Source of the DNA: Diplolepis rosae
Lineage: Eukaryota > Arthropoda > Insecta > Hymenoptera > Diplolepididae
Assembly (NCBI GenBank): GCA_030998225.1
Contig: JAPYXD010000713.1
Coordinates: 1,798,001 to 1,862,000 of the forward strand
Reading direction: 5' to 3'
Length of the DNA: 64,000 bases
This document shows, piece after piece, positions 33,001 to 48,459 of this stretch (positions are counted from its first letter, which is position 1; the number at the start of each line of letters is the position of its first letter). The translations under genes were made by a program, and so were the position numbers. The notes under the pieces were generated by a model. The model saw only the letters and a program-made list of their open reading frames with translations, made no database searches and was not told where the DNA came from.

Positions 33001-36000
33001 AAGTAAAAATGATCACATACTAAGCAATGTTTGAGTAATTTTTATTTTAGAACCATGAAACGTGCATGCTTAATAAACTGAAAAATCGTATTTACACATT
33101 CGTGGGTTTAGTACGAAGTTACATTGTTCGGTTTCATCTTTTCATGCTATAACGAATCGTGTATTATCGAAGTTGTGAAATACGATAATAACAGTTATTA
33201 GCTTCACGGGAAGTAAAAATGATCACATACTACGCACTGTTTGAGTAGTGTTTAGTTTCGAACCTTGAAACGTGCATGCTTAATACACTGAAAAATCGTA
33301 TTTACACTTTCGTAGGTTAAGCACGAAGTTATATTGTTCGGTTTCATCTTTTCATGCTATAACGAATCGTGTATTATCGAAGTTGTGAAATAAGAGAATA
33401 ACAGCTATTAGCTTCACGGGAAATAAAAATGATCACATACTACGCAATGTTTGAGTAATGTTTAGTTTCAAACCTTAAAACGTGCATGCTTAATAAACTG
33501 AAAAATCGTATTTACACTTTCGTAGGTTAAGCACGAAGTAATATTGATCGGTTTCATCTTTTCATGCAATAACGAATCGCGTATTATCGAAGTTGTGACA
33601 TAAGATAATAACAGCTATTGGCTTCACGGGAAGTAAAAATGATCACATACTACGCAATGTTTGAGTAATGTATAGTTTCGAACCTTGAAACGTGCATGCT
33701 TAATACACTGAAAAATCGTATTTACACTTTCGTAGGTTTAGCACGAAGTTACATTGTTCGGTTTCATCTTTTCATGCTATAACGAATCGTGTATTATCGA
33801 AGTTGTAAATACGAGAATAACAGCTAATAGCTTCACGGGAAGTAAAAATGATCACATACTACGCAATGTTTGGGTAATGTTTAGTTTCGAACCTTGAAAC
33901 GTGCATGCTTAATAAACTGAAAAATCGTATTTACACTTTCGTAGGTTAAGCACGAAGTTATATTGTTCTGTTTCATCTTTTCATGCTATAACGGATCGTG
34001 TATTATCGAAGTTGTGAAATAAGAGAATAACAGCTATTACCTTCACGGGAAGTAAAAATGATCACATACTACGCACTGTTTGAGTAGTGTTTAGTTTCGA
34101 ACCTTGAAACGTGCATGCTTAATACACTGGAAAATCGTATTTACACTTTCGTAGGTTTAGCACGAAGTTACATTGTTCGGTTTCATCTTTTCATGTTATA
34201 ACGAATCGTGTATTATCGAAGTTGTAAATACGATAATAACAGTTATTAGCTTCACGGGATGTAAAAATGATCACATACTACGCACTGTTTGAGTAGTGTT
34301 TAGTTTCGAACCTTGAAACGTGCATGCTTAATACACTGAAAAATCGTATTTACATTTTCGTATATTAAACAAGAAGTTTTATTGCTCGCTTTCATCCATT
34401 GATGCTATATTGAATCGTGTATTATCGAAGTTGTCAAATACGAGAATAACAGTTATTAGCTTCACGAGAAGTAAAAACGATCATATACTACGCAATGTTT
34501 GAGTAGTGTTTAGTTTCGAACCTTGAAACGTGCATGCTTAATACACTGAAAAATCGTATTTACACTTTCGTAGGTTAAGCACGAAGTTACATTGTTCGGT
34601 TTCATCTTTTCATGCTATAACGAATCGTGTATTATCGAAGTTGTGAAATACGAGAATAACAGCTATTAGCTTCACGGGAAGTAAAAATGATCACATACTA
34701 CGCAATGTTTGAGTAGTGTTTAGTTTCGAACCTTGAAACGTGCATGCTTAATACACTGAAAAATCGTATTTACACTTTCGTAGGTTAAGCACGAAGTTAT
34801 ATTGTTCGGTTTCATCTTTTCATGCTATAACGAATCGTGTATTATCGAAGTTGTGAAATAAGAGAATAACAGCTATTAGCTTCACGGGAAGTAAAAATGA
34901 TCACATACTACGCAATGTTTGAGTAATGTTTAGTTTCGAACCTTAAAACGTGCATGCTTAATAAACTGAAAAATCGTATTTACATTTTCGTATGTTAAAC
35001 AAGAAGTTTTATTGCTCGCTTTCATCCATTGATGCTATATTGAATCGTGTATTATCGAAGTTGTCAAATACGAGAATAACAGTTATTAGCTTCACGAGAA
35101 GTAAAAACGATCATATACTACGCAATGTTTGTAGTGTTTAGTTTCGAACCTTGAAACGTGCATGCTTAATACACTGAAAAATCGTATTTACACTTTCGTA
35201 GGTTTAGCACGAAGTTACATTGTTCGGTTTCATCTTTTCATGCTATAACGAATCGTGTATTATCGATGTTGTAAATACGAGAATAACAGCTATTAGCTTC
35301 ACGGGAAGTAAAAATGATCACATACTACGCAATGTTTGAGTAGTGTTTAGTTTCGAACCTTGAAACGTGCATGCTTAATACACTGAAAAATCGTATTTAC
35401 ACTTTCGTAGGTTAAGCACGAAGTTATATTGTTCTGTTTCATCTTTTCATGCTATAACGGATCGTGTATTATCGAAGTTGTGAAATAAGAGAATAACAGC
35501 TATTAGCTTCACGGGAAGTAAAAATGATCACATACTACGCAATGTTTGAGTAATGTTTAGTTTCAAACCTTAAAACGTGCATGCTTAATAAACTGAAAAA
35601 TCGTATTTACATTTTCGTATGTTAAACAAGAAGTTTTATTGCTCGCTTTCATCCTTTGATGCTATATTGAATCGTGTATTATCGAAGATGTCAAATACCA
35701 GAATAACAGTGTTTAGCTTCACGAGAAGTAAAAATGATCACATACTACGCAATGTTTGAGTAGTGTTTAGTTTCGAACCTTGAAACGTGCATGCTTAATA
35801 CACTGAAAAATCGTATTTACACTTTCGTAGGTTAAACAAGAAGTTATATTGTTCGGTTTCATCTTTTCATGCTATAACGAATCGTGTATTATCGAAGTTG
35901 TAAATACGAGAATAACAGCTATTAGCTTCACGGGAAGTAAAAATGATCACATACTACGCAATGTTTGAGTAATGTTTAGTTTCAAACCTTAAAACGTGCA

Positions 36001-37489
36001 TGCTTAATAAACTGAAAAATCGTATTTACACTTTCGTAGGTTAAGCACGAAGTAATATTGTTCGGTTTCATCTTTTCATGCAATAACGAATCGTGTATTA
36101 TCGAAGTTGTAAATACGAGAATAACAGCTATTAGCTTCACGGGAAGTAAAAATGAACACATACTACGCAATGTTTGAGTAATGTTTAGATTCAAACCTTA
36201 AAACGTGCATGCTTAATAAACTGAAAAATCGTATTTACATTTTCGTATGTTAAACAAGAAGTTTTATTGCTCGCTTTCATCCTTTGATGCTATATTGAAT
36301 CGTGTATTATCGAAGATGTCAAATACCAGAATAACAGTGTTTAGCTTCACGAGAAGTAAAAATGATCACATACTACGCAATGTTTGAGTAATGTTTAGTT
36401 TCGAACCTTGAAACGTGCATGCTTAATACACTGAAAAATCGTATTTACACTTTCGTAGGTTAAGCACGAAGTTATATTGTTCGGTTTCATCTTTTCATGC
36501 TATATCGAATCGTGTATTATCGAAGTTGTGAAATAAGAGAATAACAGCTATTAGCTTCACGGGAAGTAAAAATGATCACATACTACGCAATGTTTGAGTA
36601 ATGTTTAGTTTCGAACCTTAAAACGTGCATGCTTAATAAACTGAAAAATCGTATTTACACTTTCGTAGGTTAAGCACGAAGTAATATTGTTCGGTTTCAT
36701 CTTTTCATGCAATAACGAATCGTGTATTATCGAAGTTGTGAAATAAGAGAATAACAGCTATTAGCTTCACGGGAAGTAAAAATGATCACATACTACGCAA
36801 TGTTTGAGTAATGTTTAGTTTTAGACCTTAAAACGTGCATGCTTAATAAACTGAAAAATCGTATTAACATTTTCGTATGTTAAACAAGAAGTTTTATTGC
36901 TCGCTTTCATCCTTTGATGCTCTATTGAATCGTGTATTATCGACGTTGTAAATACGAGAATAACAGCTATTAGCTTCAAGGGAAGTAAAAATGATCAAAT
37001 ACTACGCAATGTTTGAGTAATGTTTAGTTTCAAACCTTGAAACGTGAATGCTTAATAAACTGAAAAATCGTATTAGAATTTTCTTATGTTAAACAAGAAG
37101 TTTTATAGTTCGCTTTCATCTTTTAATGCTATATTGAATCTTGTATTATCGAAGATGTCAAATACCAGAATAACAGTGTTTAGCTTCACGAGAAGTAAAA
37201 ATGATCACATACTACGCAATGTTTGAGTAGTGTTTAGTTTCGAACCTTGAAACGTGCATGCTTAATACACTGAAAAATCGTATTTACACTTTCGTAGGTT
37301 AAGCACGAAGTTATATTGTTCGGTTTCATCTTTTCATGCTATAACGAATCGTGTATTATCGAAGTTGTGAAATACGAGAATAACAGCTATTAGCTTCACG
37401 GGAAGTAAAAATGATCACATACTACGCAATGTTTGAGTAATGTTTAGTTTCAAACCTTAAAACGTGCATGCTTAATAAACTGAAAAATC

Positions 37490-40423
37490 GTATTTACACT
37501 TTCGTAGGTTAAGCACGAAGTAATATTGTTCGGTTTCATCTTTTCATGCAATAACGAATCGTGTATTATCGAAGTTGTGAAATAAGAGAATAACAGCTAT
37601 TAGCTTCACGGGAAGTAAAAATGATCACATACTACGCAATGTTTGAGTAATGTTTAGTTTTAGACCTTAAAACGTGCATGCTTAATAAACTGAAAAATCG
37701 TATTAACATTTTCGTATGTTAAACAAGAAGTTTTATTGCTCGCTTTCATCCTTTGATGCTCTATTGAATCGTGTATTATCGACGTTGTAAATACGAGAAT
37801 AACAGCTATTAGCTTCAAGGGAAGTAAAAATGATCAAATACTACGCAATGTTTGAGTAATGTTTAGTTTCAAACCTTAAAACGTGCATGCTTAATAAACT
37901 GAAAAATCGTATTTACATTTTCGTATGTTAAACAAGAAGTTTTATTGCTCGCTTTCATCCTTTGATGCTATATTGAATCGTGTATTATCGAAGATGTCAA
38001 ATACCAGAATAACAGTGTTTAGCTTCACGAGAAGTAAAAATGATCACATACTACGCAATGTTTGAGTAGTGTTTAGTTTCGAACCTTGAAACGTGCATGC
38101 TTAATACACTGAAAAATCATATTTACACTTTCGTAGGTTAAGCACGAAGTTATATTGTTCGGTTTCATCTTTTCATGCTTTAACGAATCGTGTATTATCG
38201 AAGTTGTAAATACGAGAATAACAGCTATTAGCTTCACGGGAAGTAAAAATGATCACATACTACGCAATGTTTGAGTAATGTTTAGTTTCAAACCTTAAAA
38301 CGTGCATGCTTAATAAACTGAAAAATCGTATTTACACTTTCGTAGGTTAAGCACGAAGTAATATTGTTCGGTTTCATCTTTTCATGCAATAACGAATCGT
38401 GTATTATCGAAGTTGTGAAATACGAGAATAACAGCTATTAGCTTCACGGGAAGTAAAAATGAACACATACTACGCAATGTTTGAGTAATGTTTAGATTCA
38501 AACCTTAAAACGTGCATGCTTAATAAACTGAAAAATCGTATTTACATTTTCGTATGTTAAACAAGAAGTTTTATTGCTCGCTTTCATCCTTTGATGCTAT
38601 ATTGAATCGTGTATTATCGAAGATGTCAAATACCAAAATAACAGTGTTTAGCTTCACGAAAAGTAAAAATGATCACATACTACGCAATGTTTGAGTAATG
38701 TTTAGTTTCGAACCTTGAAACGTGCATGCTTAATACACTGAAAAATCGTATTTACACTTTCGTAGGTTTAGCACGAAGTTACATTGTTCGGTTTCATCTT
38801 TTCATGCTATAACGAATCGTGTATTATCGAAGTTGTGAATACGATAATAACAGTTATTAGCTTCACGGGAAGTAAAAATGATCACATACTACGCACTGTT
38901 TGAGTAATGTTTAGTTTCAAACCTTAAAACGTGCATGGTTAATAAACTGAAAAATCGTATTTACACTTTCGTAGGTTAAGCACGAAGTAATATTGTTCGC
39001 TTTCATCCTGTGATGCTATATTGAATCGTGTATTATCGAAGATGTCAAATACCAGAATAACAGTGTTTAGCTTCACGACAAGTAAAAATGATCACATACT
39101 ACGCAATGTTTGAGTAATGTTTAGTTTCGAACCTTGAAACGTGCATGCTTAATACACTGAAAAATCGTATTTACACTTTCGTAGGTTAAGCACGAAGTTA
39201 TATTGTTCGGTTTCATCTTTTCATGCTATATCGAATCGTGTATTATCGAAGTTGTGAAATAAGAGAATAACAGCTATTAGCTTCACGGGAAGTAAAAATG
39301 TTCACATACTACGCAATGTTTGAGTAATGTTTAGTTTCGAACCTTAAAACGTGCATGCTTAATAAACTGAAAAATCGTATTCACACTTTCGTAGGTTAAG
39401 CACGACGTTATATTGTTCGGTTTCATCTTTTCATGCTATAACGAATCGTGTATTATCGAAGTTGTGAAATAAGAGAATAACAGCTATTAGCTTCACGGGA
39501 AGTAAAAATGATCACATACTACGCAATGTTTGAGTAATGTTTAGTTTCAAACCTTAAAACGTGCATGCTTAATAAACTGAAAAATCGTATTTACACTTTC
39601 GTAGGTTAAGCACGAAGTAATATTGATCGGTTTCATCTTTTCATGCAATAACGAATCGCGTATTATCGAAGTTGTGACATAAGATAATAACAGCTATTGG
39701 CTTCACGGGAAGTAAAAATGATCACATACTACGCAATGTTTGAGTAATGTTTAGTTTCGAACCTTGAAACGTGCATGCTTAATACACTGAAAAATCGTAT
39801 TTACACTTTCGTAGGTTTAGCACGAAGTTACATTGTTCGGTTTCATCTTTTCATGCTATAACGAATCGTGTATTATCGAAGTTGTAAATACGAGAATAAC
39901 AGCTAATAGCTTCACGGGAAGTAAAAATGATCACATACTACGCAATGTTTGGGTAATGTTTAGTTTCGAACCTTGAAACGTGCATGCTTAATAAACTGAA
40001 AAATCGTATTTACACTTTCGTAGGTTAAGCACGAAGTTATATTGTTCTGTTTCATCTTTTCATGCTATAACGGATCGTGTATTATCGAAGTTGTGAAATA
40101 AGAGAATAACAGCTATTACCTTCACGGGAATTAAAAATGATCACATACTACGCACTGTTTGAGTAGTGTTTAGTTTCGAACCTTGAAACGTGCATGCTTA
40201 ATACACTGGAAAATCGTATTTACACTTTCGTAGGTTTAGCACGAAGTTACATTGTTCGGTTTCATCTTTTCATGTTATAACGAATCGTGTATTATCGAAG
40301 TTGTAAATACGATAATAACAGTTATTAGCTTCACGGGATGTAAAAATGATCACATACTACGCACTGTTTGAGTAGTGTTTAGTTTCGAACCTTGAAACGT
40401 GCATGCTTAATACACTGAAAAAT
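37490..40423. repeat. 14-monomer block, copy A
   Basis: Higher-order unit of 2,934 bp. Marker variants GACGTTG (37,781), TACCAAAATA (38,631), GAATCGCG (39,653) and CTATTACC (40,113) all recur exactly 2,933-2,934 bp later in copy B, and the block ends where copy B begins. Private changes (TTTCATCCTGTGATG, CACGACAAG) show that the copies have started to diverge. Confidence 0.85.
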
Positions 40424-43357
40424 CATATTTACACTTTCGTAGGTTAAGCACGAAGTTATATTGTTCGGTTTCATCTTTTCATGCTTTAACGAATCGTGTA
40501 TTATCGAAGTTGTAAATACGAGAATAACAGCTATTAGCTTCACGGGAAGTAAAAATGATCACATACTACGCAATGTTTGAGTAATGTTTAGTTTTAGACC
40601 TTGAAACGTGCATGCTTAATAAACTGAAAAATCGTATTACCATTTTCGTATGTTAAACAAGAAGTTATATTGTTCGCTTTCATCCTTTGATGCTCTATTG
40701 AATCGTGTATTATCGACGTTGTAAATACGAGAATAACAGCTATTAGCTTCACGGGAAGTAAAAATGATCACATACTACGCAATGTTTGAGTAATGTTTAG
40801 TTTCAAACCTTAAAACGTGCATGCTTAATAAACTGAAAAATCGTATTTACATTTTCGTATGTTAAACAAGAAGTTTTATTGCTCGCTTTCATCCTTTGAT
40901 GCTATATTGAATCGTGTATTATCGAAGATGTCAAATACCAGAATAACAGTGTTTAGCTTCACGAGAAGTAAAAATGATCACATACTACGCAATGTTTGAG
41001 TAGTGTTTAGTTTCGAACCTTGAAACGTGCATGCTTAATACACTGAAAAATCATATTTACACTTTCGTAGGTTAAGCACGAAGTTATATTGTTCGGTTTC
41101 ATCTTTTCATGCTATAACGAATCGTGTATTATCGAAGTTGTAAATACGAGAATAACAGCTATTAGCTTCACGGGAAGTAAAAATGATCACATACTACGCA
41201 ATGTTTGAGTAATGTTTAGTTTCAAACCTTAAAACGTGCATGCTTAATAAACTGAAAAATCGTATTTACACTTTCGTAGGTTAAGCACGAAGTAATATTG
41301 TTCGGTTTCATCTTTTCATGCAATAACGAATCGTGTATTATCGAAGTTGTAAATACGAGAATAACAGCTATTAGCTTCACGGGAAGTAAAAATGAACACA
41401 TACTACGCAATGTTTGAGTAATGTTTAGATTCAAACCTTAAAACGTGCATGCTTAATAAACTGAAAAATCGTATTTACATTTTCGTATGTTAAACAAGAA
41501 GTTTTATTGCTCGCTTTCATCCTTTGATGCTATATTGAATCGTGTATTATCGAAGATGTCAAATACCAAAATAACAGTGTTTAGCTTCACGAGAAGTAAA
41601 AATGATCACATACTACGCAATGTTTGAGTAATGTTTAGTTTCGAACCTTGAAACGTGCATGCTTAATACACTGAAAAATCGTATTTACACTTTCGTAGGT
41701 TTAGCACGAAGTTACATTGTTCGGTTTCATCTTTTCATGCTATAACGAATCGTGTATTATCGAAGTTGTGAAATAAGAGAATAACAGCTATTAGCTTCAC
41801 GGGAAGTAAAAATGATCACATACTACGCAATGTTTGAGTAATGTTTAGTTTCAAACCTTAAAACGTGCATGGTTAATAAACTGAAAAATCGTATTTACAC
41901 TTTCGTAGGTTAAGCACGAAGTAATATTGTTCGCTTTCATCCTTTGATGCTATATTGAATCGTGTATTATCGAAGATGTCAAATACCAGAATAACAGTGT
42001 TTAGCTTCACGAGAAGTAAAAATGATCACATACTACGCAATGTTTGAGTAATGTTTAGTTTCGAACCTTGAAACGTGCATGCTTAATACACTGAAAAATC
42101 GTATTTACACTTTCGTAGGTTAAGCACGAAGTTATATTGTTCGGTTTCATCTTTTCATGCTATATCGAATCGTGTATTATCGAAGTTGTGAAATAAGAGA
42201 ATAACAGCTATTAGCTTCACGGGTATTAAAAATGATCACATGCAACGCAATGTTTGAGTAATTTTTAGTTTCGAACCTTAAAACGTGCATGCTTAATAAA
42301 CTGAAAAATCGTATTTACACTTTCGTAGGTTAAGCACGAAGTTATATTGTTCGGTTTCATCTTTTCATGCTATAACGAATCGTGTATTATCGAAGTTGTG
42401 AAATAAGAGAATAACAGCTATTAGCTTCACGGGAAATAAAAATGATCACATACTACGCAATGTTTGAGTAATGTTTAGTTTCAAACCTTAAAACGTGCAT
42501 GCTTAATAAACTGAAAAATCGTATTTACACTTTCGTAGGTTAAGCACGAAGTAATATTGATCGGTTTCATCTTTTCATGCAATAACGAATCGCGTATTAT
42601 CGAAGTTGTGACATAAGATAATAACAGCTATTGGCTTCACGGGAAGTAAAAATGATCACATACTACGCAATGTTTGAGTAATGTATAGTTTCGAACCTTG
42701 AAACGTGCATGCTTAATACACTGAAAAATCGTATTTACACTTTCGTAGGTTTAGCACGAAGTTACATTGTTCGGTTTCATCTTTTCATGCTATAACGAAT
42801 CGTGTATTATCGAAGTTGTAAATACGAGAATAACAGCTAATAGCTTCACGGGAAGTAAAAATGATCACATACTACGCAATGTTTGGGTAATGTTTAGTTT
42901 CGAACCTTGAAACGTGCATGCTTAATAAACTGAAAAATCGTATTTACACTTTCGTAGGTTAAGCACGAAGTTATATTGTTCTGTTTCATCTTTTCATGCT
43001 ATAACGGATCGTGTATTATCGAAGTTGTGAAATAAGAGAATAACAGCTATTACCTTCACGGGAATTAAAAATGATCACATACTACGCACTGTTTGAGTAG
43101 TGTTTAGTTTCGAACCTTGAAACGTGCATGCTTAATACACTGGAAAATCGTATTTACACTTTCGTAGGTTTAGCACGAAGTTACATTGTTCGGTTTCATC
43201 TTTTCATGTTATAACGAATCGTGTATTATCGAAGTTGTAAATACGATAATAACAGTTATTAGCTTCACGGGATGTAAAAATGATCACATACTACGCACTG
43301 TTTGAGTAGTGTTTAGTTTCGAACCTTGAAACGTGCATGCTTAATACACTGAAAAAT
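40424..43357. repeat. 14-monomer block, copy B
   Basis: Direct tandem duplicate of 37,490-40,423, with the same variant order (40,715, 41,564, 42,587, 43,047). Beyond 43,357 the variant order no longer follows copy A. Copies A and B share GGAATTAAAA at the CTATTACC monomer, while a related older copy near 34,034, which lies 6,079 bp before copy A, has the ordinary GGAAGTAAAA. Confidence 0.85.
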
Positions 43358-45730
43358 CGTATTTACATTTTCGTATGTTAAACAAGAAGTTTTATTGCTC
43401 GCTTTCATCCTTTGATGCTATATTGAATCGTGTATTATCGAAGATGTCAAATACCAAAATAACAGTGTTTAGCTTCACGAGAAGTAAAAATGAGCACATA
43501 CTACGCAATGTTTGAGTAATGTTTAGTTTCGAACCTTGAAACGTGCATGCTTAATACACTGAAAAATCGTATTTACACTTTCGTAGGTTTAGCACGAAGT
43601 TACATTGTTCGGTTTCATCTTTTCATGCTATAACGAATCGTGTATTATCGAAGTTGTGAAATACGATAATAACAGTTATTAGCTTCACGGGAAGTAAAAA
43701 TGATCACATACTACGCACTGTTTGAGTAATGTTTAGTTTCAAACCTTAAAACGTGCATGGTTAATAAACTGAAAAATCGTATTTACACTTTCGTAGGTTA
43801 AGCACGAAGTAATATTGTTCGGTTTCATCTTTTCATGCAATAACGAATCGTGTATTATCGAAGTTGTGAAATAAGAGAATAACAGCCATTAGCTTCACGG
43901 GAAGTAAAAATGATCACATACTACGCAATGTTTGAGTAATGTTTAGTTTTAAACCTTAAAACGTGCATGCTTAATAAACTGAAAAATCGTATTTACATTT
44001 TCGTATGTTAAACAAGAAGTTTTATTGCTCGCTTTCATCCTTTGATGCTATATTGAATCGTGTATTATCGAAGATGTCAAATACCAGAATAACAGTGTTT
44101 AACTTCACGAGAAGTAAAAATGATCACATACTACGCAATGTTTGAGTAATGTTTAGTTTCGAACCTTGAAACGTGCATGCTTAATACACTGAAAAATCGT
44201 ATTTACACTTTCGTAGGTTTAGCACGAAGTTACATGTTCGGTTTCATCTTTTCATGCTATAACGAATCGTGTATTATCGAAGTTGTGAATACGATAATAA
44301 CAGTTATTAGCTTCACGGGAAGTAAAAATGATCACATACTACGCACTGTTTGAGTAGTGTTTAGTTTCGAACCTTGAAACGTGCATGCTTAATACACTGA
44401 AAAATCGTATTTACACTTTCGTAGGTTAAGCACGAAGTTATATTGTTCGGTTTCATCTTTTCATGCTATAACGAATCGTGTATTATCGAAGTTGTGAAAT
44501 AAGAGAATAACAGCTATTAGCTTCACGGGAAATAAAAATGATCACATACTACGCAATGTTTGAGTAATGTTTAGTTTCAAACCTTAAAACGTGCAGGCTT
44601 AATAAACTGAAAAATCGTATTTACACTTTCGTAGGTTAAGCACGAAGTAATATTGATCGGTTTCATCTTTTCATGCAATAACGAATCGTGTATTATCGAA
44701 GTTGTGACGTAAGATAATAACAGCTATTGGCTTCACGGGAAGTAAAAATGATCACATACTACGCAATGTTTGAGTAATGTTTAGTTTCGAACCTTGAAAC
44801 ATGCATGCTTAATACACTGAAAAATCGTTTTTACACTTTCGTAGGTTTAGCACGAAGTTACATTGTTCGGTTTCATCTTTTCATGCTATAACGAATCGTG
44901 TATTATCGAAGTTGTAAATACGAGAATAACAGCTATTAGCTTCACGGGAAGTAAAAATGATCACATACTACGCAATGTTTGGGTAATGTTTAGTTTCGAA
45001 CCTTGAAACGTGCATGCTTAATAAACTGAAAAATCGTATTTACACTTTCGTAGGTTATGCACGAAGTTATATTGTTCTGTTTCATCTTTTCATGCTATAA
45101 CGGATCGTGTATTATCGAAGTTGTGAAATAAGAGAATAACAGCTATTAGCTTCACGGGAAGTAAAAATGATCACATACTACGCACTGTTTGAGTAGTGTT
45201 TAGTTTCGAACCTTGAAACGTGCATGCTAATACACTGAAAAATCGTATTTACACTTTCGTAGGTTAAGCACGAAGTTATATTGTTCGGTTTCATCTTTTC
45301 ATGCTATAACGAATCGTGTATTATCGAAGTTGTGAAATACGATAATAACAGTTATTAGCTTCACGGGAAGTAAAAATGATCACATACTACGCACTGTTTG
45401 AGTAGTGTTTAGTTTCGAACCTTGAAACGTGCATGCTTAATACACTGAAAAATCGTATTTACACTTTCGTAGGTTAAGCACGAAGTTATATTGTTCGGTT
45501 TCATCTTTTCACGCTATAACGAATCGTGTATTATCGAAGTTGTGAAATAAGAGAATAACAGCTATTAGCTTCACGGGAAGTAAAAATGATCACATACTAC
45601 GCAATGTTTGAGTAATGTTTAGTTTCACACCTTAAAACGTGCATGCTTAATAAACTGAAAAATCGTATTTACACTTTCGTAGGTTAAGCACGAAGTAATA
45701 TTGATCGGTTTCATCTTTTCATGCTATATT

Positions 45731-45941
45731 GAATCGTGTATTATCGAAGTTGCAAAATATGAGAATAACAGTTTTTAGCTTCACGAGAAGTAAAAATGTT
45801 CACATATTATGCAATGTTTGCATATTGTCTAGTGTCGAACCTAAAAAAGAGAACTTTCTCAAAAATCTAAAAATCGTATTCGCATTTTGGTATGTTAAAC
45901 AAGAAGTTTTATTGCTCGCTTTCATCCTTTAATGCTATATT
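45731..45941. repeat. divergent marker monomer 3
   Basis: Same subfamily, 18,868 bp (90 units) after copy 2, with ACTTTCTCAAAAATC and one ATTTTGGTATG change. The GCACTG variant lies 340 bp upstream, as in copies 1 and 2. Confidence 0.9.
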
Positions 45942-48248
45942 GAATCGTGTATTATCGAAGATGTCAAATACCAGAATAACAGTGTTTAGCTTCACGAGAA
46001 GTAAAAATGATCACATACTACGCAATGTTTGAGTAATGTTTAGTTTCGAACCTTGAAACGTGCATGCTTAATACACTGAAAAATCGTATTTACACTTTCG
46101 TAGGTTTAGCACGAAGTTATATTGTTCGGTTTCATCTTTTCATGCTATAACGAATCGTGAATTATCGAAGTTGTGAAATAAGAGAATAACAGCTATTAGC
46201 TTCACGGGAAATAAAAATGATCACATACTACGCAATGTTTGAGTAATGTTTAGTTTCAAACCTTAAAACGTGCATGCTTAATAAACTGAAAAATCTTATT
46301 TACACTTTCGTAGGTTAAGCACGAAGTTATATTGTTCGGTTTCATCTTTTCATGCTATAACGAATCGTGTATTATCGAAGTTGTGAAATAAGAGAATAAC
46401 AGCTATTAGCTTCACGGGAAATAAAAATGATCACATACTACGCAACGTTTGAGTAATGTTTAGTTTCGAACCTTGAAACGTGCATGCCTAATACACTGAA
46501 AAATCGTATTTACACTTTCGTAGGTTTAGCACGAAGTTACATTGTTCGGTTTCATCTTTTCATGCTATAACGAATCGTGTATTATCGAAGTTGTAAATAC
46601 GAGAATAACAGCTATTAGCTTCACGGGAAGTAAAAATGATCACATACTACGCAATGTTTGAGTAATGTTTAGTTTCGAACCTTGAAACGTGCATGCTTAA
46701 TACACTGAAAAATCGTATTTACACTTTCGTAGGTTAAGCACGAAGTTATATTGTTCGGTTTCATCTTTTCATGCTATAACGAATCGTGTATTATCGAAGT
46801 TGTGAAATAAGAGAATAACAGCTATTAGCTTCACGGGAAATAAAAATGATCACATACTACGCAATGTTTGAGTAATGTTTAGTTTCAAACCTTAAAACGT
46901 GCATGCTTAATAAACTGAAAAATCGTATTTACACTTTCGTAGGTTAAGCACGAAGTAATATTGATCGGTTTCATCTTTTCATGCAATAACGAATCGTGTA
47001 TTATCGAAGTTGTGACATAAGAAAATAACAGCTATTGGCTTCACGGGAAGTAAAAATGATCACATACTACGCAATGTTTGAGTAATGTTTAGTTTCGAAC
47101 CTTGAAACGTGCATGCTTAATACACTGAAAAATCGTATTTACACTTTCGTAGGTTTAGCACGAAGTTACATTGTTCGGTTTCATCTTTTCATGCTATAAC
47201 GAATCGTGTATTATCGAAGTTGTAAATACGAGAATAACAGCTATTAGCTTCACGGGAAGTAAAAATGATCACATACTACGCAATGTTTGGGTAATGTTTA
47301 GTTTCGAACCTTGAAACGTGCATGCTTAATAAACTGAAAAATCGTATTTACACTTTCGTAGGTTAAGCACGAAGTTATATTGTTCTGTTTCATCTTTTCA
47401 TGCTATAACGGATCGTGTATTATCGAAGTTGTGAAATAAGAGAATAACAGCTATTAGCTTCACGGGAAGTAAAAATGATCACATACTATGCACTGTTTGA
47501 GTAGTGTTTAGTTTCGAACCTTGAAACGTGCATGCTTAATACACTGAAAAATCGTATTTACACTTTCGTAGGTTAAGCACGAAGTTATATTGTTCGGTTT
47601 CATCTTTTCATGCTATAACGAATCGTGTATTATCGAAGTTGTGAAATAAGAGAATAACAGCTATTAGCTTCACGAGAAGTAAAAATGATCACATACTACG
47701 CAATGTTCGAGTAATGTTTATTTTCGAACCTTGAAACGTGCATGCTTAATACACTGAAAAATCGTATTTTCTCTTTCGTAGGTTTAGCACGAAGTTACAT
47801 TGTTCGGTTTCATCTTTTCATGTTATAACGAATCGTGTATTATCGAAGTTGTAAATACGATAATAACAGTTATTAGCTTCACGGGAAGTAAGAATGATCA
47901 CATACTACGCACTGTTTGAGTAGTGTTTAGTTTCGAACCTTGAAACGTGCATGCTTAATACACTGAAAAATCGTATTTACACTTTCGTAGGTTAAGCACG
48001 AAGTTATATTGTTCGGTTTCATCTTTTCACGCTATAACGAATCGAGTATTATCGAAGTTGTGAAATAAGAGAATAACAGCTATTAGCTTCACGGGAAGTA
48101 AAAATGATCACATACTACGCAATGTTTGGGTAATGTTTAGTTTCAAACCTTAAAACGTGCATGCTTAATAAACTGAAAAATCGTATTTACACTTTCGTAG
48201 GTTAAGCACGAAGTAATATTGATCGGTTTCATCTTTTCATGCTATATT

Positions 48249-48459
48249 GAATCGTGTATTATCGAAGTTGCAAAATATGAGAATAACAGTTTTTAGCTTC
48301 ACGAGAAGTAAAAATGTTCACATATTATGCAATGTTTGCATATTGTCTAGTGTCGAACCTAAAAAAGAGAATTTTCTCAAAAATCTAAAAATCGTATTCG
48401 CATTTTCGTATGTTAAACAAGAAGTTTTATTGCTCGCTTTCATCCTTTGATGCTCTATT
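48249..48459. repeat. divergent marker monomer 4
   Basis: Same subfamily, 2,518 bp (12 units) after copy 3. The upstream block is the same as that of copy 3 but holds one extra monomer at about 47,640-47,850. Confidence 0.9.

Noticed and set aside
35982..36194. Identical 70-codon minus-strand frames here and at 41,222 and a longer one at 18,517
   Set aside because: They arise from satellite duplication at multiples of the monomer length. The sequence is ordinary monomer read backward.
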